DNA of 64,000 bases from Hemicordylus capensis (lineage: Eukaryota > Chordata > Lepidosauria > Squamata > Cordylidae), in assembly GCF_027244095.1 (NCBI RefSeq), contig NC_069659.1, forward strand, positions 349,966,750 to 350,030,749, given 5' to 3'. A program made the translations under genes and the position numbers. How positions within the stretch are numbered: position 1 is the first letter of the stretch; each line of letters starts with the position of its first letter. Shown one piece after another: positions 13,101 through 26,000 of the stretch. The notes below the pieces were generated by a model. It had not been told where the DNA came from and made no database searches. It saw nothing but the letters and a program-made list of their open reading frames with translations.

Positions 13101-16100
13101 AAGGCTGACAAGCCATAAATCCTGACACCTGGGAGCTTTCGACTGGCTCCATAAATTGGAACCTCTGACTCCAACTCATTGCTGAGTTTCAACAATTGTC
13201 ATTCACCCAAAGCAAGCAGCCGAGCCATGTACTTCGCTGGCCTTGGGCCAGACCTTGACAGTTTGATGAAATTGAAAGCCTTCAGGAGATCTAAGAGGAC
13301 CAACAGGGTCACACTCCGCCTGTCTATTCCTAACTGGAGATCATCTATCAGGCTGAACAGATGATATTTGTGTATGTATTAGATTGGAGATTCTGTTTCT
13401 TCATGTTGGATTTGCCTGGGACTATATAGCCACCCTGTCAGTACCCAAAGCCACATTTGACTCGAAAGTTATGGAAAGTTACCAATTGCACCCATCAGAC
13501 CAAGTGATCCTTCATTATCTTAAAAGAAAGGGGAATAAAAGCAAACAAAACTCTTAAATGAAAAGTATTTATTTAATACTCTTCAATGTAATACTCTTAA
13601 ATAATGCCCAGAAAATCTTATTGATGACCTCATAACAGTTGCTGTTGAATCAGAGCAGGAAATGTAATGCTTTGTTGCATGAACTGTATTTATATACAAA
13701 GCCTATACTTACTTTTTCCATCTCAAGTAGATAGAAATCAATGAAATCCTGTGGATCATGCAGTGTCTGATGCTCTTTATGTTTTTCTAGTTCCTTCTTT
13801 GCAAATGAACGTGCAATCTCCACTGAGGACAATGCCTTCGTGTGAAGCCCTGGGAGATGTTTCACGAGCCATGGAAACGTATCATAGAGCTGCAGACACG
13901 AAAAAGAAAAACGTCATTATCAGGTGAAGTTTCACTAACAAACTCCACAACTCCTTTGGGTAAACAAAAGGGATGTGCACGTAGCGAAAATTGTGATTTG
14001 ATTTGAGTTTGTATCAAAATGTGCTGTTTCTATTCAAACATGAATTGAATCAACCCTCAACAGGCTGATTCTATTTAGACTTGATTCGATTCAAATTGAA
14101 CCCAAATCAATTTGACCTGTACTGTATGGGGAATGTTGGAGGGGGGAAGAAAGGATAGGAGCCCCTCACCTTTCAGCATTTTTGAGAGAGAGAGAGAGAG
14201 AGAGATATGCTTGAGTGCCTGGAAATTACCTTTGTTGTGCAAAGCCCACAGTGGTGGGAAGCATGGGGAGGTGGCCACCTGACCCACCATCCCCCTGCAG
14301 CCCGCCGACCTCTGGCTGTACAAACAAGAGGTGCAGATGCACCTTTAAACCGCTCCTGGCGGGAGTGGTAACTGCAGAACTGTCAGCCGTGGGGTGGTGG
14401 TGACCTGACCGGCCATCCTTCCCTCCAACTGGCTGGCCCAGCCTCTCACACTGGTCTAAACCTTTAAATGCCCTCTGTGCATGCATGGGGAGGCCATTTA
14501 AAGGGATAGCCTGGTGTATTGTTAGGTAAGAAAGTGATATTTTTACAACAACAAAAAACCACTGGTCTTCTAGTGAAAGAACACTGGGTAATCCACTACA
14601 GTGGCCTCCCTGCCCTGCACACACATGGAGACCATTCAAGGGGATAGAAAGTTCCTAGAAAATCCCCTTGAATCATTTCCACACATGGTCTCCCCGCACA
14701 AGTGTGGAAATGATTCAAGGGGATTTTCTAGGAACAACTTACTAAATTGCTTCCCCGCACATGCTTTGAAGCCATTTAAAGGCTTAGCCCAGAATGGATG
14801 TATTTTTTCACACAATGCATAATCAACTTGTGGAATTCATTGCCACAAGATGTGGTGACAGCCAACAACCTGGATGGCTTTAAGAGGGGTTTGGATAACT
14901 TCATGGAGGAGAGGTCTATCATTGGCTACTAGTTGGAGGGCTATAGCCCACCTCTAGCCTCAAAGGCAGGATGCCTCTGAGTCCCAGTTGCAGGGGAGTA
15001 ATAGCAGGAGGGAGGGCATGCCCTGAACTCCGGCCTGGAGGTTTCTAGCATCATCTGGTGGGCCACTTTTGAAACAGGATGCTGGACTAGATGGGCCTTG
15101 GGTCTGATCCAGCAGGGTTGTTCATATGCCCAGCTGGTTGCAAGGACGCATAGTGGATCAGCTTGCTGCCTCCCCACCACTGTCAGTTTTGCAGTTACCG
15201 TTCCCACCAGGAGTGGTTCAAAAGCACCTTTGTGTCTCTTGTTTGTAATAGCAGTGGCTGGTGGGCTGCAGGAGGAGGATGATTCAGGTTAGGCTTGTGC
15301 ATTTTGATTCAGCAACAAAACATTTTGTGTCCGAAAATGGCATTTTCGGACATTTTGTATACAAACCAAAATGAAAAAAGTAAAAAAAAAATTTTTTTGG
15401 TATACAAATCAAAATGACCCAATTTCAGAGCTAAAGTTTTGTTCTTCAGAAAAAAATTTGGACCTTTGGTCTCCTGACTGCCACACCTACAAGGCAGTGA
15501 GTGTTTGTCAAGAAGAGATTAGCAGAAGATAAAAAGAAAAGATATGCAAAGAGCAGGCACAGCATCCCTGAGTAAGCTCATTTCCTTGGAATGTGTTCTA
15601 TTGTAATGCATTGGTGTGCTAAGAAATTCGGTTTAACCATTGCCAGCTCTAAAAAACAATGCCCTGTTTCCACTCTGTCTGGGCTGATTGCTTTGAGGGT
15701 GGTGGGGAGTTTGGTTCCATTCATTCAACGTCAGTTACTCAGTCACTTGCTTCTGCCTTTCTGGATGCCTCATTCAAGAGAGAGAGAAAGAACTAGTTTT
15801 GCATTGCATGTCTAAACTCCTTATTCTTCACGCCTTTGCCCTTGTGGCTGAGGTGCTATTGAGTCCACTACGCACTTTATTCTTTATTGTGACCTCTACA
15901 GGAATGTTCGTCTAAATTTTATTTCACCCTGGCTGTAGTCTTTTCCTGGCTTTGCGGATGACTTTTATCTTGATTTACTATTGTCTAAATTTGACATTAT
16001 GAGTACTAATTCTGTCACCAAGTTTTGTTATATTGCATGCAAGTTGTGTATTGCCATTTTATGATGTCTTTTTCTTTTTTCTTTCTGTTCTGGTCATTGA

Positions 16101-17031
16101 TCGAAATAAAAACTGACTGACTGACTGACAATTTTCCTTCTAAACTCAAGTTTCCATGATGCCATGCTTGCCTTGCTGCTAGCCTGAGCCTAGCATGCAA
16201 GCCTGCTCTGGCTACTGCATGCTACTGCATGCCAGCCTGGGAATGGATTAATATGCTGCTGCACTGCTTGCTTTTTTGTTCCAGAAGATTTTTTTTCCCC
16301 CACCTCCTTGAGAGAATCACTGCCTGACTGTGCCCTTTGCCAGCAGCCACCAGTGTCCTGAGTGAGTGGGGAGGCGAGTTGGAGGGAGGTTTGGGGTTGT
16401 AATTGAATGTAGGGAGGGAAGTTGGAGGGAGGTTTGGGGTTGCAATTGAATTTAAAAGGTTCTGTGTTGTGATTTAGTTTAGAGAAAGTTTAAACAGGGG
16501 TTCTGTGTGGGAGAATCTAGCTATTGAGGCAGGTCTCATGATCCGTGAGACCCGCCCTTGGTGAAACTGCGGGGAGAGCGGGCTAGGCCCACTCTCCCTG
16601 CAGACTATCTCTGTAGGAGCCCTGGGCGGCCGTATCAGCCACCCACATGATTGCCGGCTCTGTGATGGAGCCTCTGGGGGCTGGGGGGGGGCTATCGGCC
16701 CCCACAAGCTCCAGCATGCCCTGCGCGAGTGTGCAGGGCATGCTGGCAAGACCCCTGGAGCTGGGAGGCAGCTTTTCGCCTCCCCTCCAGGGGTCTCCTC
16801 ATGATCTGATAGCCCGGGTCACTCGCTCCGCAAACCCAGGCTAAGGGGCAAAGCCGGGCTAAGGGGCGGGCTACCAAAGCGGGTTACCCACAGCCGAGCC
16901 CAGTGGTTCTTACAATCAGGAGAAATTGGGCTAAGCTTTCCTAGCCCGATTTTTCCTGATCGTCAGAATAGCCCCATTGTGTAGCTTTAGTTATATTGTG
17001 TCTCTCTGTTCCCTTACTGCTCCATATTTAG

Positions 17032-17083
<52 letters not shown>

Positions 17084-20000
17084 GCAATTCAAATGCCTGC
17101 CTGCCTGTCTAGGATGGTTTGTTGTTCTGCTGCAACTGTGTGATCTTGCCTTGGAAACCTGGTTCTTTGTAAAGCTCCGCTGTTGTTGTCAATGTGTTGA
17201 AAAAAATGACTGTGGATGAGAACTGCTTGCTTGGTGGAGGAGGGAGGGCAGGACACACTTGATGCTGCTGTTGGCCATAGTTTGCTGTATCTGATGCTTG
17301 ATTTGGAAACCTGGTTTTTTATTTATGTATGTATTTATTTAACATACTTATATACTGCCCCAAACCAAAGCTCATATGCTTTAAGAAGCTCTGCTAGTCT
17401 GCTGTTCTCTGTTGTTGTGTGCGCTGCCTGGCAATGATTTTCTATGAATTGTTGAAGTTTGCATCTTTTTGTGGCACATTTGGGGCAGAAATGGGCCTGT
17501 GGGGGGGCAGAACAGTGCGTTGGGTGGCAGTACCCCAAGGGGTTGCCTGCCAACCACCCAGCCAGATTCCAAAGGGACTGGCCAAAGGCCTGATTTTCTA
17601 TGAATTGTTGAAGTTTGTGTGTCTTTGTGGCAGATTTGGGGCAGAAAGGGGGTGGAGCAGTGGGTTGGGCATTAGCACCCCAAGGGGTGCCTGCCCCCCA
17701 CAAAGATTGCAAAGGAGTTAGCCAAAGGCCTGATTTTAAATTGATTTCTGAAGTTTATGCGTCTTTAAGGTTTTATTCTATAGGAAACAATGGAGGTTTC
17801 AGCAGCCCCATAACTACACTGTGGGGTGGGGGGTGGTCCAGAGTGAGTGGTGGTGTATTGCACAGAGGTGCCAACCACCCCCATGGGTTGCTAACTGGGT
17901 ACTGGGTTTTGTTGTTTCTGAGTTGTTCTGAATGTAGATTCTCTGGTAGCATATGAGATTTCCAATGACATGAATCTACATTCAGAACACCTCAGAAACA
18001 ACCAAACCCTGTACCCCACAGGCTTGTGGGTATGGGGGTGGTTGGCACCCTATGTGCACTACACCACCACTCACTCCAGGCCACCCCTGTGCCCCCCAGC
18101 TGGAGTTATGGGGCTACTGATACCTCCATTATTCCCTATGGGGGGGAAACCTTAAAGATGCATGAACTTCAAAAAATCGTGAGACCTGGCTCTATGTATG
18201 GTTTGGAAAAAATGGAAAGGGAAAAGGTCTCCTTCTCTCACAACCCTGGAGCGAGGGGTCATCACATGAAACTGATTGCCAGGAAATCTAGGACCAACAA
18301 AAGGAAGTATTCTTTCACACTGCACATAATTAAACTGTGGAATTTTCTGCCACAGGATGTGGTGACAGCCACTGGGTTGGATGGTTTTTAGCAGGGTTTA
18401 GACAATTTCATGGGGGACAAGTCTTTCAATAGTGACTAAACCTCGTTATATAGGCTACCTTCCATGTTCAAAGGTAGGATGCCTCTGAATACCATTTGCA
18501 GAATAGCAGCGGCAGTATATGGGGATGCCCTCATGTCCTGGTTGTGTGGCATCTAGTGGGCCACTCTGTGAACCAAGGTGCTGGACTAGATCGGCCTTTG
18601 GCCGGATCCCACAGGGATCTTCTTATGCTTTTTCCTTGTTAAATTATAGAAACAGATAAGAAAAAGCAGGTGCTGGTTCAATGTGGTCTTAAGGATACAC
18701 CATTGTTCCTGGATACCCGCCTTTGCTGCCCTCTCCGGCTCCTTCTTCCTTCTCTTTCAATTCTGCCTCAACTCTGCCGTGCTACAACATCTACCTTTCT
18801 ACCACCTCTGCTTTCTGTCCCCCCCCCCCCCGCCGCCCCACCACACCAAGCCACAACCCCTGAACGCAAAACCCAGCATGTGACCAGTTGGGGGAACTAG
18901 ACAGGCTGCCGTGTATGATCTTCGTTCCAGAAGTATCTGATGAGCTGCCTTGTTCTCCATAGCTTGCATTTTAAATGGGGGGTGGGTTAGAGCTCATTTG
19001 CTTTCTCTAGGGCAGGCTTCCCCAAACTGCAGCCCTCCAGATGTTGCATACCCAGCCACAATAAATTGTGGCTAGGGATGCTGGGAGTTGTAGTTTAGCA
19101 ACATCTGGAGGGCCGCAGTTTGGGGAAGCCTGCTCTAAGGCCTCGAAGTGGAATGGGAGGGAAAGTAAAAGGATATTTCCTGTTCTTTTTTAATGCAAGC
19201 TGCAGAGTACCAGGATGCTCTTTGCATGCTCCTTCTTGAATGAAGATCACACAAGCCTGGTCCCTAGCCTCCACCCCGATCCGGTCCCAGGCTGTCTTCT
19301 CCATTCTCACATGGGGGTTTGGTAAGTGAGGATGCAGAGAGGGGAGGTGACAGAGGAGAGGAGACGCAGTGCAGTGCTGCAGAGGCGAGGCAGAGGAGAA
19401 ATGGGGGAAAAGAGATGGAAGAGTCAGTAGTGACAAGGGAGGGTCCAATAACATTGTTGGTCATCTGAGCTGACAGTTGGGAATGGTGGACAAGCCTCTT
19501 ACCAAGAGTGTCGATATCAGACTGGGTTGAAATTTGACTTTGGGGCCTGTGCTTGGGTCCAGTATATATGGCCTTGTCCACTTCCATCCATGCAACAGCC
19601 CTGAGAGGCTGAGCAGAGATTTAGTCCTGGGTCTTCCTTTTCTTAAGGCCCAGCTCTAACCACTTGTTTTCAATCTCCACTCTAATTACTAATAATATGT
19701 TTGGGTCTTTGGGTGACCCATTCAACTATTAAGGAAATTAAAAGATTACTCACAATTTGAGGGACACTACCTCCAAATTTTTGCAAAAAAGCAATGGCTT
19801 TCACCAGTTTTTGGAAGTCTTCATCTTCAGGAGAGAACCGCTGTCCAAAAGTTAAGACACTGATCACATTGCAGATTGAATTTGTGATGGGTAATGAAGG
19901 ATCAAGAGGCTGCCCTACAAATAAAGGTAATTGCACCCATATCAATATTAATCCTGCCTCTACTGAGAATACAGTTATTAGGCTTAGAATGCTATTGGCA

Positions 20001-23000
20001 TCTCCTATGATTTCTATTTCATTTTGTAGAACAAGAAGAAATGCATCAAACTCCATCCCAAAATGGAGAGAATGTACATGAATCTTTCTGCAGCCTGGGA
20101 CATGTGCCAGCATAGGCCTGGTTCACACACTCATCTGAATCCAACTTTAACGTGGGTTATCGACATTAGTGTGAATGTGTGGTCCCATGCCAAACTGCTT
20201 CTTGGTGTGGGTCCACAAAATCCCACTAATGTCAGTAACCCACATTAAACCAAATGCAAATGACAGTGTGGACCAGGCCATAGTCTCTTAGTGTCCCATC
20301 CTTGTTGGCCATAAGGTGAGGCAGAGGCATGGAGGAGAGGCACAGGCCAGTCCATGCGACGTTGGAGAAAAACCAGAGAGCAAGCCGACTTGACAGCAGC
20401 CAGAGGCAGACTGAGCCCTTAAGAACTTCTGAGCTCAGGATGCCCCTCCTGGGTACTTCATCGCTGCCTGAAGAGTGGAAGCCTTAAAGGGTCAGTCTTC
20501 TGGAGTGTGGCAAATCCTCCTCCACTCTGTCTGCTTCTGCTGGCCTTGTGGCTGGTGCTGGGGTGCAGATATTGGAGGGCATGATGGTGTGTGAGAGGCT
20601 AGCTCTGTAGTGGGCTTGGGTTCTGAAGATGCTGACCTAAGGAGCTCAGGCACCAAAGGGGTTGCCTCAGAGGGCTCCAATTCTGGGGCTATCTCCGTTT
20701 CTGGGCTGGCATCAAGATCCAGAGCTGGTCCTGGTCCTGCCTCCTCCTCATCTGACTCAGAGTTGCTAATGGGACCAGGGGCTGTGACAGCCTGGACCTT
20801 GACACTTGGCATCACATACCATTGGCTTGTGCAAAGGTCTCCACAAGCTGCTGGGCTTCCTCCTTTATTCGGTGCTCTATGCCTTTCTTCCCTAGTCCAA
20901 GTTTCCTCAGGGTAACTAGTGCAAAACGCCTGTGCTGCTTCCAGTTGTGTCCATTTGAAAATATTATGCCTAAGATAATCAAGAATCAATGAGAAATTAT
21001 TTCTCTGAAAATGAATGTTTAAAAAATTGTTTCATTGCCAGGCTGGAAACACCCCCTCCCCTGCCAGTGTGTTCAAGAGAAACACATTCTTGAACCAAAT
21101 CCAGCGCTTCCACACCCATCTCCTCAGAAGGGGGACAAACAGGCCTCTCCACCCCTTTAGAGGAACGAAGTAAGTGTGGGCCTCACATAGCTGGCTGTGG
21201 AAGACTTAGAGGATCATGAGGTGTCCATGAGGCTGTTCTCATGAGTAGCCAAGACCGGGCTAGGGCAGCAAACCCCTGGGATGGCTGCTCCTGTGAACTG
21301 CCAGGATCTACATGGCTTCCGGCAGTGTCTCAGCAGAAATCCCACATAGGAAGCTCACCGGTTAGCTGAGGTTAAGGGCACGGGTGTGGTCTTAACCCAG
21401 GCTAATTGCTTGTGTGTCAGCGCCAGCTGTTCCCATCCAGTGCTGACACAGGAGCAGGCTCCCGGTCATCACATTGCACCGTCCACTTCCAAGGCACATG
21501 GTGGGATCTCCGGGGGCCAGGAGGATGCATCCCTGCCCCCATTCCTCTGCGCTGCCTTTGAGAGCAGCAGAACATCTAGGCACACAATCTGCACACCCAG
21601 AACCAGCAACAGGATCATCTGTGGGGAAGACGAGCTTCTGCAGCCTTCCCCGGCGTCCGCCGGCAAGCCCACTCATGCCATCATGAGAAAAGGCTTGATA
21701 TCTCCCTAGAGATGTGCTTAGCAGCACAATGGCAACTTGGCCACCCAGACAGCTTCTGGAAGGGAAGGATTATCCCAAAATCACCCAAGTGCCCCACTGC
21801 CTTGTGGGTTCGGTGTTATGTGGCATCTATGGGTCCACACACCCCAAACCTCTATGGAATTCCTAGACACTACCCAGGTGAATAATGGGGCTGCTTTGGA
21901 TCCTCATTATTCCCTATGGCAGGAAAATACAAAACTGCTTAATACTAAGAAATTACTTAAAATCACCCAAGTGCCCTACTGCCTTGCAGGTTGGGTGTCA
22001 GTTGGCACCCATGGGACCCTGCCACCCCACCCACTGTTGAACCCCTAGGAGCCACCCACAAGTGGCAATGGGGTGTTTTGTGTCCTCATTGTTAACTATG
22101 AGTGAAGCAAGCTGCTGCACACCCCACACTCACTCAGTGTGTCCCTCTCCCCCTCATACAAAATGACAGCACAACATGCATTATGCAATGAGATCTGCTG
22201 CATCCATAACTGCTAATGCCCCCACCCCTCACAGGATGACAACAATGCAAGATGGCCCACAGCAGCAAATATGTCCCTCCTGCTCCACACAGGATAACAG
22301 CAAGCTTTGCAACATGGAATCGCAACATGAAATCAAACTTGAAATCCACATCATCCATGCTGCTGTTTTTTCAAATGGCTTAAAGCTTCTTTATCTGGAG
22401 ACAAGATGACTATAACTTCTGATTTTTCACCAAGACCTACCTCTTTCTTGACACATAGCTTTAACGAAATTGGTCTCTGGTCTCCCACTGAAGTCATCTG
22501 AATGATTGATCAGCCCTTCTTTCACGGCTTGGAATCCTGAAAGTACTACCGTGGGTATAGGCCCTGCCCATAGGTTGTAAATCTTTCCATATTGCTTTGC
22601 CAGCTGCCATTTGGGTCAAAACAGAGGAGAGTCATGCTATATTGAGAACATAAGAACTGCCCCGCTGGATCAGGCCTGAGGCCCATCCAGTCCAGCATAC
22701 TGTTTCCCACAGTGGCCCACCAGATGTCTCTGAGAAGCCCACAGGCAAGAGGTGAGGGCATGCCTTCTCTCCTGCTGTTGCTTCCCTGCAAGTGGTATTT
22801 AGAGGCATCTTGCCTTTTAGGCTGGAGGTGGCCCTTCTCTTTCACAGCTTGGAATCCTGAAAGTACTAGCACGGGCCAAACAATGGGCCAAAGCCAACAA
22901 GTTGAAAATGCCTTTGGAGAGTGCTGATACTATAGCATGGATGGGATATGAATATGCTAAATAAATAAGTAAGCAAGATCAGGCAAAGTTAATGTTTAGC

Positions 23001-26000
23001 TAGCTAGCCACAGAATTTCCCAACTCTAAGAGCTGTTCTACAATAGAACAGTGTGACTTATAAAGTGGCGAGTTCTCCTTCATCAGAGGTTTCCACTGAA
23101 AGCAGAGGCTGGTCAGCTTTCTATCTTGGCTATAGGAGATTTTGGACTGAGATTTTGGAGTCCACCGGTACAGTTGATGATTCTGTGGATCAAACAAGTT
23201 GTTTTAGTAAGAACTAACTAGCCTACTTTCCTTTCACTGCCTCTACAACTGGACTAAATTTGGTTCAATTCGAGGTTCACAAGTTAGATCTCTTAAACCT
23301 CAAATGTTCATGCGTCTACCTTCTTGGATCAGGATGGATGACATCATTACAAACTACACCATTGAGGTGTCCCTATGTGTCACTCACTACAACTGTACCA
23401 AATTCAGTTTAAATTGGTTAGACCGTCCACAAACTAGTCGGCTTGTTCCTGAATAGTTCACACGTTTGCCATCTTGGATTGGGGCGGGTGACATCATCAC
23501 AAACTACACCACTGGAGCATCCCTATGTGTCCCTATAGCCGTAGCAAATTTGGTTTGAATCATTTAGACTGTCCACAAGTTAGCCCTCGTGCACCTCCAA
23601 AGTTTACACATCCGCTATTTTGAATAGGTGTGGATGGCATCACAAACTATGACACTGAGGTGTCCCTGTGTGTCACTCACTGGAACTGTTCCCAATTTGG
23701 TTCAAATTGGTTAGATGGTCCACAAATTAGCTGGCTTGTGGCTCAGACTTTCCTGCGACCACCATCTTGGATTGGGGTGGATGGCATCATCACAAACTAC
23801 ACCGTTGAGCTGTCGCTATGTGTCCCTACAACTGTACCCGATTTGGTTTATATTGGTCCATTGTTGCGAAGTTAATAGTTGGGGGACACACAGACGGACA
23901 CACACATAGGGACACACAGAGAATGCCGGGTGATCTCATAAGCCTACTGGAAAGTAGGCTAAAAATGTAATGGTTGATCACATAACTGAGTTCTCACTGA
24001 GACACGCAAAGAAGCCAACATAAAACATTCTCTTTTCCATACAATTGCTGATTGTTCTTTCCTCCTCCTCAAACCTTCAGTGCTGAATGCAAATTAGATG
24101 CTTTTAGTTCTTTCTATTTCTCCTACTCCCTTGTGATTGGGGAAAAGAAGTTTGAGATGCAATAAAAATGTGAAAGATTGAGGTACAGAGAGTGGAATAA
24201 GTTTGGGTGAACGGCCCAGGTACATTGTTGTATGGGGCGGTATATAAATGTAAGACGGAAGGAAGGAAGGAAGAAAGGAAGGAAGGAAGGAAGGAAGGAA
24301 GGAAGGAAGGAAGGAAAGGAAAACTTGGCTTGTCCTCCGCTTCTCCTGATGTACTACAACAGTCAAAGATTTATTTATTGTCTAGCAGTAGCTCATGCTG
24401 TTCCTGCCCCCTTGTCTTCTCTCTCTCTTATTCTAATATATTCCAATTGATTTTCTTGCCATTTTTTCTTGTCTTCTGTTACAAGGCATATGCAGGTAGT
24501 CCATCCTTTGTGCTTGACAATCTGGACCAAAGGCGTAACGATAGGGGGGGCAGGGGGGCACGTGCCCCCGGCGCCATCTTTGCTGGTCACGTGGGGGGTG
24601 CTGCCATGACCCCTGCCGATCCCAAATAATAAAAAAATTTTTTTTTAATTAAAAAAAAATTTTTTTTAATTAAAAAAATGCGCCGCGGCGCCCAGGCAAC
24701 CCTCACTTCCGGCTTCCATGCGACTTCCCCCTGCATACAGAGTGGCAGAATGCAGCCACTCTGTATGTGGGGGAAAGTCGCATGGAAGCCAGAAGTGAGG
24801 GTTGCATCACTTCCAGCTTCCATGCGACTTTCCCCCCTGCATACAGAGTGGCAGAATGCAGCCACTCTGTATGTGGGGGGAAGTCGCATGGAAGCCGGAA
24901 GTGAGGGTTGCCTGGGCGCGTCGGGAGACAAGACAAGGCGGCGGGAACACTGAGAGCCTTCCAGCTGTGGCGTTCCCCACCAGTCCCCCGCCCTCTCGCG
25001 GCGCGGGCCCCTCCTCAGCCGCGCTCTGCTCCTCCTTTGCTCTCTCCAAACTTTACTGGCTTGCATGTTCTGGAACTTAAATGCTTGGAAAGCATTAAAA
25101 AAATAACACTTGTCTTGCTTTCTGTGGGCAGAAGATAGAAGTTTATTCCACCGGCTTAGCTGAGTGTGGTAAGACTGTGGAGTAAGGGGGGGGGGCGGCA
25201 ATGTGTATGAGGGCTTCAGTTCATAGCCCACCATTAACTATAGTTAATAAGAGCTAAATATATCATTTTACTATAAGGCTTCATATTATTTTACTATATC
25301 AGTGTCCTTGTCATTGATATATTCAAGCAACTACATATGGAAACAAAGTGGTATGTGACCTGTATTAACAAATGTCTCTTTGTGGTTTAGTTATTGTGGG
25401 GCTTTAAGATTGTTCTTTAGCCATAACTGGCACAAGTTAATGCACATACAAACCTGCAATCTATCCACTATAACCCAAAATGTGTCACTAAAAATTATGA
25501 AGGTGCTGCTCAGTATATCTTGGTTTTAATATGATGTGTACTGATTGCTGCTAGATGCATTTTAGCAACAGTGGCTTCTAATTGTTGCTCTAACAGATTA
25601 ACAAGCATAACTTTCAGATAAATTAATATTTGAATTTATGGTGTACCCTCAAAATTGCATGGCCTCCTGAATACACAGATATTTTGTAATAGCCCTAATC
25701 ACAGGGGTGTGGCTTGAGGCCAGATAGCTGAGTTTGTGTTTATAGAGGATCACTTTCTGTACCAGGCAGAATGTGAGCATAGGCAGGCACTGGTGGAAGA
25801 GTATTATTATTATTTATTATTATTATTTACATTTATATCCCGCTCTTCCTCCAAAGAGCCCAGAGCGGTGTACTACATACTTAGGTTTCTCCTCACAACA
25901 ACCCTGTGAAGTAGGTTGGGCTGAGAGAGACGTGACTGGCCCAGAGACACCTAGCTAGTATCATGGCTGAATGGGGATTTGAACTCGGGTCGCCCCGGTC

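Larger units (their letters stand above)
10561..13260 (+). mobile_element. Young chromodomain Gypsy (chromovirus) LTR retrotransposon, broken
   Basis: LTR-bounded fossil of 2.70 kb inserted in the L2 LINE in CYP2 intron 5, with perfect GTTTG duplications. Parts visible on the plus strand: RNase H ([40 protein letters not shown]; 11004-11280), integrase zinc-binding region (about 11530-11690), integrase core ([45 protein letters not shown]; 11749-12060) and a C-terminal chromodomain ([20 protein letters not shown], about 12620-12770). gag, protease and the main RT part are not present, and what remains has about one further break. LTR identity of about 98.6 per cent points to a recent insertion. 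Not able to move by itself. Confidence 0.95.

Noticed and set aside
17037-17079. Possible CRISPR-like or regulatory repeats among short tandem tracts
   Set aside because: All short tandem tracts found are plain microsatellites; no spacer-repeat layout, and the DNA is vertebrate.
20492-20989. 165-codon minus-strand frame with an acidic E/P-rich tail
   Set aside because: It is exon 3 of the P450 read out of frame, then the solo LTR; not a separate gene.
24587-25234. 215-codon minus-strand frame with repeated [14 protein letters not shown]-like blocks
   Set aside because: The repeats are the arms of the two hairpins inside a non-autonomous hAT element.
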